Positions 27,962-37,981 are shown, counted from the stretch's first letter. The stretch is 64,000 bases of DNA from SKPS01 sp964469215 (GCA_964469215.1 CAYXYB010000003.1:1-64000), one strand, 5' to 3'. Program-made: numbers and translations. Notes: generated by a model not told the origin, from the sequence alone.

Positions 27962-28759
27962 CTATTTTACCAGTTCTTCAGGCAGGGTCTGTCTTAATGA
28001 TGCCGGTTTCACTTTGCCGGTAAGTTTACCTCTTATGGCATAAGATATAGAACCTGTCTCTTCAGATACAATAACCGCAATAGCATCCGATTGCTCTGTA
28101 ATTCCTATACCGGCTCTGTGACGAAGTCCATAGCTAACAGGTATTTCCTTGTTGCCCGACACCGGCAGAATACAACGTGCTGCCCTGATCACATCACCGT
28201 CAATTATCATTGCACCATCATGCAATGGGTTGTTTTTAAAGAAAACAGATCTGATTAGTTCAGAGTTCAGCTTCGCATTCAGCTCAACGCCAGTGTTAAC
28301 CATATCAGGCATTTTATTGTCACGCACCAGTATAATCAGTGCTCCTGTGCCGCTAGAAACAAGATGTTCAACGGCGCTTACAATGATGTCTGTGTTCCTT
28401 AATGTCTGTGGCATGTCTTTTGGACTGAAAGAAAATAAGCGGGTAAAAGGTTCAGGTAAAAATTTTGGTGTGCCAAGCAGAAGAAGGAATTTTCTAAGTT
28501 CCTGCTGAAATACTATCAGCAGCGCAATAACTCCCACACTTATGAACTGCCCCAGAATGTCACTCAGTAGCTCCATCTGCAAAACTGTCACAAGCTTCCA
28601 GATAATATATATTGCCAGAATACCAATGAAGATATTCATTGCAACGGTTTTTCTTATCAGTTTGTAAACAACATAGAGCAGAAATGCTACGAGTATGATG
28701 TCAAGAATGTCAAGAAACCTTATTGTGATAAACAAAGGACTGGCTAACAATAGATCCAT
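27962..28759 (-). CDS. cdaA: Diadenylate cyclase, c-di-AMP synthase CdaA type
   Basis: A 265-residue membrane protein that makes cyclic di-AMP from two ATP. Three N-terminal membrane segments (DIILVAFLLYVVYKLI, MNIFIGILAIYIIWKLV, ISVGVIALLIVFQQEL) precede the DAC domain. Both signature motifs are present: HDGAMIIDGD near residue 180 and YGLRHRAGIGI near 210. The usual regulator CdaR is not adjacent. It lies 170 bases downstream of folP, an arrangement common in Bacteroidota, but has its own promoter element. c-di-AMP controls potassium, osmotic and wall homeostasis in other bacteria. Confidence 0.95.
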   Translation of the reverse strand: MDLLLASPLFITIRFLDILDIILVAFLLYVVYKLIRKTVAMNIFIGILAIYIIWKLVTVLQMELLSDILGQFISVGVIALLIVFQQELRKFLLLLGTPKFLPEPFTRLFSFSPKDMPQTLRNTDIIVSAVEHLVSSGTGALIILVRDNKMPDMVNTGVELNAKLNSELIRSVFFKNNPLHDGAMIIDGDVIRAARCILPVSGNKEIPVSYGLRHRAGIGITEQSDAIAVIVSEETGSISYAIRGKLTGKVKPASLRQTLPEELVK

Positions 28760-28788
28760 TCAATTTCACTTTTTATTTTAATGCCCTG

Positions 28789-28796
28789 CAAATATA
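28789..28796 (-). promoter_or_regulatory. Bacteroidota -7 element for cdaA
   Basis: The plus strand reads CAAATATA, which is TATATTTG on the coding strand, ending 29 bases before the ATG at 28759. It suggests cdaA is not dependent on folP readthrough. Confidence 0.5.
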
Positions 28797-28929
28797 CAAA
28801 ACCCCAACACAAATTAAACATAATCCACACTAAGAATATGGTTGAACGGGAAAGATTTGAATCTCCATTTTATTATATTTATGAAAGGATAAAGATTACT
28901 GGTAGTTATAATAACTATCGATAAACACA

Positions 28930-29826
28930 TCAAACATATTGTTGCCTCCCATATACCATCCTGTATATTTCAATCGTCTGCCTTGCCTCCTTAACATCAT
29001 GAACCCTTAAAATATTTGCCCCTTTCGACAGAGCATGAAAGTGCAGGGCAGTACTTCCGGTAAGGCTGTCATCAGGGTTAATATTCAGCGGCTTGTAAAT
29101 CATGGATTTTCTCGAAATGCCAACCAGAAGAGGTAACTGCAGAATGGAGAAATATTCCATCTCACGCATCATGGTGTAATTATGCTCGGTGGTTTTGCCG
29201 AAACCAAATCCCGGGTCAATAATAATATCATTTACGCCGAGCTTTCTAAGTTGCTGAACCCTTTCGGCCAGCCAGATTATAACCTCTTTTGTTACATCAT
29301 CATATTCCGGATTTTCCTGCATGGTTGATGGAGTACCTTTTAAATGCATCAACACATAGGGTACATTCAGGCCTGCTATCGTTTCAAACATTCGTTCATC
29401 CATTGTGCCTCCTGAGATATCATTTATCATTGATGCACCTTCGGCTACCGAGGCCTCTGCCACTCCCGCTCTGAAGGTATCTATGGATATAACCGCGTCA
29501 GGATGTTTTTTCATTATACCACGCAAAACAGGCAGCAACCTGTTTATCTCATCTTTTTCACCGGCAGTCTTTGAACCAGGCCTGGTTGAAACTGCCCCTA
29601 CATCAATTATTGAGGCACCATTATCGATCATGAATGAAACATGATCCAGAGCATCAGACAGATTGCAGAACCGGCTTCTCTCATAAAATGAATCAGGAGT
29701 AATATTCAGCACACCCATGATCAGCGGGTTCTCAATACTAACTAGTTTACCTTTGCAATTAAGGGTTGTATGTTGTAAAAAAAAAGTATTTTTAGCCTCG
29801 ATTTCTGTGCCTGATGAAGGTAGCAT
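28930..29826 (-). CDS. folP: Dihydropteroate synthase
   Basis: A 298-residue TIM-barrel enzyme of folate synthesis that joins p-aminobenzoate to 6-hydroxymethyl-dihydropterin pyrophosphate. Signatures are MGVLNITPDSFYERSRF (about residue 37), SIIDVGAVSTRPGS, MINDISGGTMDE, IIIDPGFGFGKTTEHN and the C-terminal RVHDVKEARQ. A 36-residue N-terminal extension precedes the usual start of the barrel, with no internal Met before it. Transcribed divergently from the NMAD1 gene, with only 49 bases between the two start codons. Confidence 0.96.
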   Translation of the reverse strand: MLPSSGTEIEAKNTFFLQHTTLNCKGKLVSIENPLIMGVLNITPDSFYERSRFCNLSDALDHVSFMIDNGASIIDVGAVSTRPGSKTAGEKDEINRLLPVLRGIMKKHPDAVISIDTFRAGVAEASVAEGASMINDISGGTMDERMFETIAGLNVPYVLMHLKGTPSTMQENPEYDDVTKEVIIWLAERVQQLRKLGVNDIIIDPGFGFGKTTEHNYTMMREMEYFSILQLPLLVGISRKSMIYKPLNINPDDSLTGSTALHFHALSKGANILRVHDVKEARQTIEIYRMVYGRQQYV

Positions 29827-29846
29827 GGAATCTGCGTATTTTATTG

Positions 29847-29854
29847 CAAACCTA
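29847..29854 (-). promoter_or_regulatory. Bacteroidota -7 element for folP
   Basis: The plus strand reads CAAACCTA, which is TAGGTTTG on the coding strand, ending 20 bases before the folP ATG at 29826. It lies inside the 49-base divergent spacer shared with the next gene. Confidence 0.5.
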
Positions 29855-29875
29855 CAGTTTTTTTCGATCTCTTGG

Positions 29876-30442
29876 ATGAGTGAAACTATTTATATGGAAA
29901 AGACCCTGAAACAGTATATGTCGGTAATGGAATCGTGCCGTAAGATTTTTGAGGGAAAAATGAACGACTACGGCACTGCCTGGCGGGTACTGAGACTTCC
30001 TTCCCTGACTGATCAGATATTCATTAAAGCTCAACGTATAAGAAGTATTCAGGAAAAAGGGTCAATGGAGGTTGATGAGGGGATTGCTTCTGAGTTCATT
30101 GGAATAGTGAACTATGCTATCATGGCTTTGATACAGATTGAGCTTAAACCATCGCTGTCAGAGGTTCACCTTGACCCATCCAAAGCTGTTGAATTATACA
30201 AACGTTTTTTCATCGAAGCATTCACCCTAATGCAGGCTAAAAACAATGATTACAGCGAGGCCTGGCGTGACATGAGGGTGAGTTCCCTTGCAGATATCAT
30301 TATGATGAAAATCTTCAGAATAAAGCAAATCGAAGATAATAACGGAATTACAAAAATCAGTGAAGGCATTGAAGCTAATTATTTAGATATCATTAACTAT
30401 GCTGTTTTCGCCCTCATTAAGATCGATGAGGATGAATCTTAA
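29876..30442 (+). CDS. DUF1599 / nucleotide-modification-associated domain 1 protein
   Basis: A 188-residue protein made of two related copies of the same motif: MNDYGTAWRVLRLPSLTDQI near residue 25 and NNDYSEAWRDMRVSSLADII near residue 125. Each is followed by a basic I/F-R-I segment and a helix containing IGIVNYAIMALIQ or LDIINYAVFALIK. This is the DUF1599 (NMAD1) family. The ATG at 29876 fits the family length; 29894 is an alternative. Longer starts would run into folP. The family name suggests a link to modified nucleotides, but no activity can be read. It sits beside folP and a DoxX-like gene as often seen in Bacteroidota. Confidence 0.85.
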   Translation: MSETIYMEKTLKQYMSVMESCRKIFEGKMNDYGTAWRVLRLPSLTDQIFIKAQRIRSIQEKGSMEVDEGIASEFIGIVNYAIMALIQIELKPSLSEVHLDPSKAVELYKRFFIEAFTLMQAKNNDYSEAWRDMRVSSLADIIMMKIFRIKQIEDNNGITKISEGIEANYLDIINYAVFALIKIDEDES

Positions 30443-30498
30443 TAATAAACCTGCAAAATAAAGTAATCCAGATATTAACCTTTATACAGTTATTAGTT

Positions 30499-31641
30499 AT
30501 GATGAAATTGATAAGAAACATTTGCAGAATTTTAACAGGATTAATCTTTATCTTTTCCGGCATTGTTAAAGGGATAGACCCTTTGGGGACAGCATTCAAG
30601 TTCGGCGATTACTTCCTGGCAATGAACCTTACCTGGATGAGCGACTTTGCATTAGCCCTGGCCATACTTATGATAGCTGCTGAATTTGTCATCGGATGGT
30701 TATTGCTGTTCAATATCAAAACATATATTAACGCATGGTTCGTGCTCTTGTTTATGTTGCTTTTTACACCCCTTACCCTGTGGCTTGCAATATCCAATAA
30801 GGTTCATGATTGCGGTTGCTTCGGTGATTTTCTGGTGATGTCGAACTGGGAAACTTTTTACAAGAATATCTTCATCCTTGCGATCGTAATTATTCTCTTT
30901 GCCACACGTAACCGTTTCAGAAATACCCTTTCAGGCTGGAAGCAGTTGTTTATTGCAATTGTGGGTGTTCTGATTATCGGATTTACAATGTATGATGCAT
31001 ATAATCATTTGCCCAGATTCGATTTCAGGCCTTTCTACAAAGGTGCCCATATATCGGAAAATATGTTGCCTACACCCGAAATTGCTGATATCAACCTGGT
31101 GTACAAACATATTGTAACAGGGGAGGAGCTTTCATATACTCCTCAGAACCTTCCTTACCAGGATAGTGTCTTATGGCCTAACCTCGAGTTTGTGAGACAG
31201 GAGAAAAATGTTATCCAGGAATTCAGGGAAGCTGTTGCTGCATTTGAGATCCTGGGTCAGGATGGAAAAGATTATTCAGAGGAAATTATCGGGAGTAAAG
31301 ATTTTGTTTTCGTTATCATCATGAATGATATACGTAAAGCAAACCGAAAAGCTTTCACAAAAATTAACAAACTCATCGAGCAGGCTTCCGAACGCAATAC
31401 CAGAGTGATAGGAATCACGGGTTCCTTGTATACTGAAGTGGATGAATTTCTCATTGAAGTTAATGCTCCGGTTGAGCATTATAGTTCCGACGTGATTAAG
31501 CTCAAAACAGTCATCAGGTCAAACCCGGGCCTTCTGCTTCTGAAAAATGGTTATATTGTTGACAAATGGCATTTTAACGATACGCCCGATCTGGACACCT
31601 ATAAGCTGAAAGGTCCATTTGATGCTTTTGTGAATAAATGA
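30499..31641 (+). CDS. DoxX/MauE-like membrane protein (BT_3928 type)
   Basis: A 380-residue protein. The N-terminal 170 residues hold four to five membrane segments in the DoxX/MauE arrangement (LTGLIFIFSGIVKGIDPLG, FALALAILMIAAEFVIGWLL). A Cys pair follows in HDCGCFGDFLVMSNWETFYK, the conserved DCGCFGD motif of this group that suggests thiol or quinone redox chemistry. The C-terminal 190 residues are soluble, probably periplasmic, with a thioredoxin-like strand pattern (FVFVIIMNDIRKANRKAF). Located directly upstream of tpiA with an 89-base gap. Function is unknown. Confidence 0.82.
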   Translation: MMKLIRNICRILTGLIFIFSGIVKGIDPLGTAFKFGDYFLAMNLTWMSDFALALAILMIAAEFVIGWLLLFNIKTYINAWFVLLFMLLFTPLTLWLAISNKVHDCGCFGDFLVMSNWETFYKNIFILAIVIILFATRNRFRNTLSGWKQLFIAIVGVLIIGFTMYDAYNHLPRFDFRPFYKGAHISENMLPTPEIADINLVYKHIVTGEELSYTPQNLPYQDSVLWPNLEFVRQEKNVIQEFREAVAAFEILGQDGKDYSEEIIGSKDFVFVIIMNDIRKANRKAFTKINKLIEQASERNTRVIGITGSLYTEVDEFLIEVNAPVEHYSSDVIKLKTVIRSNPGLLLLKNGYIVDKWHFNDTPDLDTYKLKGPFDAFVNK

Positions 31642-31730
31642 GATAATATTCGTTTATCCCGGTTCATCCGGTAAATATAAAATCTTCATTTTAACCAACT
31701 GAGATAGGTGTTGATAACATATATACACAG

Positions 31731-32507
31731 ATGATGAGAAAAACTATTGTAGCCGGAAACTGGAAAATGAACAAGGATTATTCTGAAGGGATCGCTCTTG
31801 CAGGAGAAATTGCTGCTATGATAAAGAAAGGGTTTGTAACACGGTCGGGAATTGTTCCTGAGGTTGTGCTTGCCCCTCCTTTTTATCTTCTGAAAGTAGT
31901 TTCGGACATCACCACCGGTATTCCGGGCATGGAGGTGGCAGCACAGAATGCCTCTGCATATCAATCAGGGGCTTATACAGGTGAGGTTTCTGCATCAATG
32001 ATCAGATCAGCAGGGGCTTCTTACGCAATCATAGGGCATTCGGAACGAAGGACTATTTTTGGTGAAACTGATGAGATATTAAAACAAAAAGCCGACAGGG
32101 TATTGGTTGCAGGACTTAGCCTGATCTTCTGTGTAGGTGAGATATTACAGGAACGTATTGATGGCAGACACTTTGAGGTCGTTGAACAACAGTTGAAAAA
32201 CGGAGTATTCCATCTGGATTCATTGAGCTTTTCCAGGGTTGTCATTGCATACGAACCTGTCTGGGCAATAGGTACCGGGCATAATGCTACGCCCCTTCAG
32301 GTGGAAGAGATGCACAGCTACATCCGGGAATTGATTCTGAAACAATTTGGATATAGTTTTGCCATTACAACACCCATCATTTACGGAGGAAGCTGTAAAC
32401 CTCAAAATGCTGCTGAGATATTTTCAATGTCTAACGTGGATGGAGGCCTGATTGGTGGAGCATCACTTGTTGCCTCAGATTTCATTGACATCATAACCTC
32501 AGTATGA
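31731..32507 (+). CDS. tpiA: Triosephosphate isomerase
   Basis: A 258-residue TIM barrel interconverting dihydroxyacetone phosphate and glyceraldehyde 3-phosphate in glycolysis and gluconeogenesis. All active-site pieces are visible: Lys in VAGNWKMNKD, His in IIGHSERRTIFGET, Glu in VIAYEPVWAIGTG with the flexible loop, and the phosphate-binding IIYGGSCKPQN and GGLIGGASL. Start could be either of two tandem ATGs (31731 or 31734). The stop overlaps prmA by 4 bases (ATGA). Confidence 0.98.
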   Translation: MMRKTIVAGNWKMNKDYSEGIALAGEIAAMIKKGFVTRSGIVPEVVLAPPFYLLKVVSDITTGIPGMEVAAQNASAYQSGAYTGEVSASMIRSAGASYAIIGHSERRTIFGETDEILKQKADRVLVAGLSLIFCVGEILQERIDGRHFEVVEQQLKNGVFHLDSLSFSRVVIAYEPVWAIGTGHNATPLQVEEMHSYIRELILKQFGYSFAITTPIIYGGSCKPQNAAEIFSMSNVDGGLIGGASLVASDFIDIITSV

Positions 32508-33352
32508 ATAGGCCACTTAGTTACACTGAGGCTGTTTTTGTTGTTAGCCCGGCTGACCCCGGCAGAGAAATCCTGACAGCAGAGTTGGCAGAGATTGGCT
32601 TCGAGAGTTTTGAGCATACTCCTGAAGGTATCAAAGCATGGATACAAACAGATATCTTTGATAAGGAACAGGTTGATCATATTATCTTAAAGTATAGTTC
32701 TATATTTAATTTGAACTACGGCTATGGTGAAGTTGTGCCTGTTAACTGGAACGAAGAATGGGAAAGGAATTATCCGCCTGTGGCGATTATGGACCGCTGT
32801 TATGTGAGGGCACCTTTTCATGAATCCATGCCCGACATGGAATTTGACCTGGTGATTGAACCAAAAATGTCCTTTGGCACTGCTCATCACGACACAACAG
32901 TCCTGATGATTGAATGGCTGCTTGAATTGGACACTGAAGGAATGAGAGTGCTTGATATGGGGTGTGGCACCGGTGTGCTGGCTATTTTAGCTGCAAAAAA
33001 AGGTGCTGCTGAAATCACTGCTGTTGACAACTTCCTGTGGGCATGTCAGAATACATCCGAAAATGCAGTTCGTAACGGAGTCGGAAATGTTAAAACAATC
33101 CATGGTGATGCACAAACGTTATCTGAAACTGGGAAAGCCTTTAATCTGATACTGTCCAATATAAACAGAAATGTTTTGCTTGAAGATCTCAACCTCTATG
33201 AACACAGACTTGAAAATGACGGAATATTGATAATGAGTGGCTTTTTTATTGATGATGAATTTGTTGTCAATAATGAAGCTATAAGGTGTGGATTGATCCC
33301 CACAGGGAAAAAACACAGGAATCAATGGTCGTCTTTATGTTATAAAAAGTAA
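32504..33352 (+). CDS. prmA: Ribosomal protein L11 methyltransferase
   Basis: A 282-residue SAM-dependent enzyme that trimethylates ribosomal protein L11. The N-terminal substrate domain (residues 1-115) is followed by EPKMSFGTAHHDTT and the SAM motif VLDMGCGTGVLAILAAKKGA (about 147-166). NLILSNINRNVLLED matches the family catalytic region. Start overlaps the tpiA stop, which implies translational coupling. The exported giant protein begins 38 bases downstream. Confidence 0.94.
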   Translation: MNRPLSYTEAVFVVSPADPGREILTAELAEIGFESFEHTPEGIKAWIQTDIFDKEQVDHIILKYSSIFNLNYGYGEVVPVNWNEEWERNYPPVAIMDRCYVRAPFHESMPDMEFDLVIEPKMSFGTAHHDTTVLMIEWLLELDTEGMRVLDMGCGTGVLAILAAKKGAAEITAVDNFLWACQNTSENAVRNGVGNVKTIHGDAQTLSETGKAFNLILSNINRNVLLEDLNLYEHRLENDGILIMSGFFIDDEFVVNNEAIRCGLIPTGKKHRNQWSSLCYKK

Positions 33353-33390
33353 ACACAATGATTTCAATACCATCCTTCTGCAGGGTTAAA

Positions 33391-36300
33391 ATGAGAATAA
33401 TTGTTTCTGCAATCACATTTTTATTTCTTTTATCCTACATTCCGGCCACAGCCCAGAAAAAATTCAATGAAAATCCTGGAGGTTTTGTCGAAGAGATGTC
33501 TGCCTGGTTACAGAGTGAATTTGCCAAAGACAAAACTCTCAGGGACTCAAGTCAGCGTCTTATGAGTCTTTACGCTACAGAATGGAATTTCGCCTTTACA
33601 CTTGAACAGCAGATAATGGTAATCAATACAAGCAATCTGATGCTGAAGAAGAAGATGAGAGCAAATCCTGATTTCATGGAGTATTTGCCTTTAGTTCTGA
33701 AGATGGCGGGTTCAGGGCATTCTGAACAGAGTTACCTGGCATGGAACAGCGCACTCGATTACATTGCCGATAAAAAGCCAAGAGAATTCCGGAACTTTCT
33801 GGCATTTACCGATGCTTTGATCTCCAGGAATATGATATACGAATCCAACATTGTTAAATGGAAAGTCTCCAGTTCTGACTCTTATTTTGTTTATGATGAT
33901 GGGAAATTAAGTCTGTTGTTTCGTAATACGGATCTTACATGTTATGCTTTTAACGACAGTTCAGTGATTTACGGCACCGAAGGAATCTATGATCCACTTG
34001 ATTTCAAATGGAACGGTACCGGTGGAAAAGTTACCTGGTCAAGAGTTAGCCTTCCGGAAGAGGAGGTTTATGCCACACTTGGCAACTATGACCTTAGAAC
34101 ACAGTTCAGCAAGTTCGAGGCCGATTCCGTGCTTTTTTACAACAGTAAGCTGTTCAATGAACCACAGGCAGGAAAGTTCTCCGACAATGTTCAGTATGTT
34201 AAGGACACTCTGTCAGCTTCATATCCAAGGTTCGAAAGTTATAATAAGAGGTATACCATTACAAATATTTTCAAGGATGTTGACTATGAAGGCGGATTTG
34301 CGTTCAGGGGTTCTAGGTTTGTCGGAACAGGTGACCTCAGGAACCCTGCATCATTTCATTTCAGGTATAAAGGAGAGGTGGTTGTGAAACTTACTTCTCA
34401 ATCATTTACAATTAGACCAGACAGAGTCTCATCTTCAATGGCACGACTTGTGATTTTTCTCGACAAAGATTCCATATACCACCCCGGCCTTGAGGCTGAG
34501 TTCAGAGACAATACCCGTACTCTGTCAGCTTATACCGTTAAAGTCGGAACCGGCCAGTCGAGATTTTTTAATACCTATCACGGTGTGGATATAACGGCTG
34601 AAGAATTGCACTGGAATATGACCGAAGGTGCGATCAGGTTTCAGACCTCCGCAGGTATGAGCGGTGCCAGTGAATGTTATTTCGAATCGAGTAATTACTA
34701 CAGCAAACAAAATTTTGACAAACTGAAAGGGATTGATGCCCAGCATCCACTTTTTGCAATCAGACAGTATTCGCAGAAAGTAGGCAGAAAGGAGATCGAA
34801 CTCAATGAATATGCCAGGTACCTTCGCATAGACCCTGTCCAGGTTATGACGCAACTTATTACCCTTGCCAATCAGGGCTATATCGATTATGATATTGATC
34901 AGGGATTATTTGTGGTACGTGATAAATTGAACAGAAACCTTATGGCATTTGGGGGGGTAGCTGATTATGATGTAATCAAATTCTACTCTGCCACCTCAGC
35001 AGGATCACCTAATGCATTTATTGACCTAGGGAACCTGAATATGGAGATATTTGGATTACAAGATGCAATACAACTGTCAGATTCCCAGAATGTTTTTATT
35101 TTTCCCGATCAAGGGAGGGTTACTATGCAACAGAACCGCTCATTTGTTTTAAGCGGTACCATGAGGATAGGCCTGTTCAGATTTGTAGTCAAGGATGCCC
35201 ATTTCGATTATGAAAAGTTCTCAATTGATGCCCCTGACATAAGAAGCTTGACTTTCTACGTCAACTCATTTGATCCTGATGATCTCGATGACAGAGGCAG
35301 ACCTAACCGGCGCCTTGTTCAGACCGAGCTAACAGATCTGAGTGGTGAAATCGCAATCGATGATCCTGGTAATAAATCCGGTGTTAAAGATTTTCCAATG
35401 TACCCGATCTTCAAATGCACTACAGATGCTTATGCATATTATGACAACAAGGATATTCATAAAGGGACATATATGCGTGACCGTTTCTATTATCGGATTG
35501 ACCCATTCGAGATCGACAGTCTGGCAAATTTCTCAACAGAGGGGTTCATGTTACACGGAACACTTTTCTCTGCCGATATCTTCCCTGACCTTAACCCACC
35601 ATTACAGGTAAGGCCTGACTATTCACTTGGTTTTGTTTATCAGGCACCTGCAACTGGTTTATCAGCTTATAAGGGGAGAGGTGTCTTTTATAAGACACTA
35701 GACCTTAGTAATAATGGCCTTTATGGTATTGGAGAATTAACCTTTGTTACTTCAAGAGGAGTATCGGAGAACTATCTCTTTACTCCTGATAGTACAACCG
35801 CAGAATTAAAGAGCTATACTGTCAAAGAAAGCAGCTATCCTACAGAGTTTCCAGATCTTAAAGCCGATGATGTGATGATGCGTTGGCTGCCTTATTCAGA
35901 CAGTATGGAGATTAACCACAAAGACAAGTACAGGCGCCTTAAAGAAAGACCAATTGCCATGTTTAATAACCAGGCAGCTTTGCATGGCAACTTCTGGCTA
36001 TCATCAGATGGTTCAGGTGGCAATGGGACTATGGCTATCAAAGATGCTGAGATCGACTCCAAAGAGTTTATTTATGGTAAACGGACTATCGATGCTGCAC
36101 ATGCTGATTTCAGACTTAAGGCTTCATTTGCAGATATCGAAGTTGGAATCCTGCCCCGTGAAGGTTATGAACTTCTTACCTACGATTACAAAGCTCACAT
36201 CGACTTCGACAAAGAGATAGGATCTTTTGTTTCAAACAGCGGCGCCTCAATGGTCAATTTTCTTATAAACCAATATATTGCATCAATCGACATGTTCGAG

Positions 36301-37938
36301 TGGCATATGAATGCCGAGACAATAAGGTTGCAGAACACCTCTTCCACAGGGCTTGAAGAACTTGAAGGCCTGTCGATGGAAGATCTTGTCGACAAACAGA
36401 TGGTTGGATCTGAATTTATCTCAACCAGCCCATTTCAGGATAGCCTCAGGTTTTTTGCAATTGATGCTCACTACGACCGGCGAAAGAATATAATCGACGC
36501 CAAAGGAGTGAAGCTTATCAAAGTGGCTGATGCAGCCATCTTTCCTGATAAAGAAAGAGTTGTGATATACAGAAAAGCAGAAATGGACACTCTGCGCAGT
36601 GCCAGGTTGTTAACAAACCTGAACACAAAATATCACAGTTTTATGGATGTTAATGCATACATCAGTGGCAGGAATAAATTTGAAGCTTCAGGCAGTTACG
36701 ATTATCTTGACATGACTGGTGCAAAACAGAAAATTCCCTTTCACCGGATCTATGCTGACAGAAGTGCGCATACTACAGGTGAAGGAAGGTTATTGTCTGA
36801 AAATCAATTTACTTTGAGTCCTTATTTTGAGTACTATGGGGATGTAATATTGCGTTCTTCAAACAAGCAACTGACATTTGTTGGAGCCTCCAGGATCAGG
36901 CAGGTCTGCGATACAACACTGAAAGAATGGTTCAGGTTCACTGCTGAGATAGATCCTGAAAATGTGCTGATTCCTGTATCTTTAAAACCTGTAAACATGC
37001 TTCAGCGTGAACTTGCTGTAGGTATTTACGTATCACGTGATACGATTGATATATATGCTGCTTTCTTCGATTTAAAACACCGGGTGGCTGACAAGGCTAT
37101 TGTTAAAGCTGATGGATTTATTCTCTATGATGAGCCTTCGGCAGAATACAGGGTGTCGAACATGGCTAAGCTTGAAGATATTTCTGCACCGGGGAATTAT
37201 GTTAGCCTCAATGTAAACAACTGTGTTATTAAAGGCGAAGGGAAACTCTCCATTGGTGAAGAACTTGGTCTGGTTAAAATGGAAACTCTTGGTAAAGCCG
37301 TTTATAATTACAACACCGACTCTCTTGAAATGGAACTTATCCTTGCACTCGATTTCTTTTTCTCTGATCAGGCTCTCAGGATCTTTGCAAGGGACCTCGA
37401 AAATGCCGGTGGACTTGGCGTCAGCCTTAATACCGACGCTTATCAGTATGCACTCAATTACTGGGTTGGTTCGAAGAAAGCGGATGCCCTGTCAAACGAG
37501 ATTGTACTGTACGGATCCATGCGTCGCATACCGGAAGAGATGTTGAAAACAATAATATTGACCGATATTCAGCTTGTGTATAACAGAAAGACAAAGTCGT
37601 TTGTCTATCAGGGGCCTATTGGAATTGGAAATGTTAAAGACAGACAGGTAAACAGGTTTGTTGATGGCAAGATCGAGATCAGCCGTGAGAGGAGTGGAGA
37701 TGTATTCACTATTTTGTTTGAGATAGACGAAAAGACCTGGTATCTGTTCGACTACAGCCGAGGCAGGATGATGGCCCTCTCCGGAAATGAATCTTTCAAT
37801 AAGGTAATAAGGGATACAAAAGCAGACAAAAGAAAGATTCAGGATGAAAGAACTCGTGAGCTTTACCTCTATACTTTATCCACCCCAAGAAAGAAGAAGA
37901 GCTTTGAGCGCCGTTTTCAGGAACTGGAAGAAGATTAA
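33391..37938 (+). CDS. Very large exported protein of unknown function (1515 residues)
   Basis: The ATG at 33391 opens a good signal peptide (MRIIVSAITFLFLLSYIPAT, then AQ); an ATG 33 bases upstream only adds an unhelpful extension. The remainder is long, beta-rich and without membrane segments. It has repeated strand patterns such as ALHGNFWLSSDGSGGNGT and DANITGR-like barrels reminiscent of OstA/LptA or AsmA-type folds, though I recognise no family. Near residues 480-520 a helical segment (EIELNEYARYLRIDPVQVMT, then LITLANQGYIDYDIDQGLF) looks like a winged helix embedded in the beta-rich protein. The C-terminus is a charged helix. The frame is intact throughout. It follows prmA by 38 bases and precedes plsY. 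A periplasmic or outer-membrane assembly role is a guess. Confidence 0.8.
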   Translation: MRIIVSAITFLFLLSYIPATAQKKFNENPGGFVEEMSAWLQSEFAKDKTLRDSSQRLMSLYATEWNFAFTLEQQIMVINTSNLMLKKKMRANPDFMEYLPLVLKMAGSGHSEQSYLAWNSALDYIADKKPREFRNFLAFTDALISRNMIYESNIVKWKVSSSDSYFVYDDGKLSLLFRNTDLTCYAFNDSSVIYGTEGIYDPLDFKWNGTGGKVTWSRVSLPEEEVYATLGNYDLRTQFSKFEADSVLFYNSKLFNEPQAGKFSDNVQYVKDTLSASYPRFESYNKRYTITNIFKDVDYEGGFAFRGSRFVGTGDLRNPASFHFRYKGEVVVKLTSQSFTIRPDRVSSSMARLVIFLDKDSIYHPGLEAEFRDNTRTLSAYTVKVGTGQSRFFNTYHGVDITAEELHWNMTEGAIRFQTSAGMSGASECYFESSNYYSKQNFDKLKGIDAQHPLFAIRQYSQKVGRKEIELNEYARYLRIDPVQVMTQLITLANQGYIDYDIDQGLFVVRDKLNRNLMAFGGVADYDVIKFYSATSAGSPNAFIDLGNLNMEIFGLQDAIQLSDSQNVFIFPDQGRVTMQQNRSFVLSGTMRIGLFRFVVKDAHFDYEKFSIDAPDIRSLTFYVNSFDPDDLDDRGRPNRRLVQTELTDLSGEIAIDDPGNKSGVKDFPMYPIFKCTTDAYAYYDNKDIHKGTYMRDRFYYRIDPFEIDSLANFSTEGFMLHGTLFSADIFPDLNPPLQVRPDYSLGFVYQAPATGLSAYKGRGVFYKTLDLSNNGLYGIGELTFVTSRGVSENYLFTPDSTTAELKSYTVKESSYPTEFPDLKADDVMMRWLPYSDSMEINHKDKYRRLKERPIAMFNNQAALHGNFWLSSDGSGGNGTMAIKDAEIDSKEFIYGKRTIDAAHADFRLKASFADIEVGILPREGYELLTYDYKAHIDFDKEIGSFVSNSGASMVNFLINQYIASIDMFEWHMNAETIRLQNTSSTGLEELEGLSMEDLVDKQMVGSEFISTSPFQDSLRFFAIDAHYDRRKNIIDAKGVKLIKVADAAIFPDKERVVIYRKAEMDTLRSARLLTNLNTKYHSFMDVNAYISGRNKFEASGSYDYLDMTGAKQKIPFHRIYADRSAHTTGEGRLLSENQFTLSPYFEYYGDVILRSSNKQLTFVGASRIRQVCDTTLKEWFRFTAEIDPENVLIPVSLKPVNMLQRELAVGIYVSRDTIDIYAAFFDLKHRVADKAIVKADGFILYDEPSAEYRVSNMAKLEDISAPGNYVSLNVNNCVIKGEGKLSIGEELGLVKMETLGKAVYNYNTDSLEMELILALDFFFSDQALRIFARDLENAGGLGVSLNTDAYQYALNYWVGSKKADALSNEIVLYGSMRRIPEEMLKTIILTDIQLVYNRKTKSFVYQGPIGIGNVKDRQVNRFVDGKIEISRERSGDVFTILFEIDEKTWYLFDYSRGRMMALSGNESFNKVIRDTKADKRKIQDERTRELYLYTLSTPRKKKSFERRFQELEED

Positions 37939-37981
37939 CCACATAATTGATTTTCCGTTCTGCAATTCATTAAATAGTTTC

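Noticed and set aside
28840..28880. T-arm-like sequence (AGATTTGAATCT) suggesting a tRNA fragment
   Set aside because: The stem does not close properly, and no anticodon arm, D arm or acceptor stem surrounds it.
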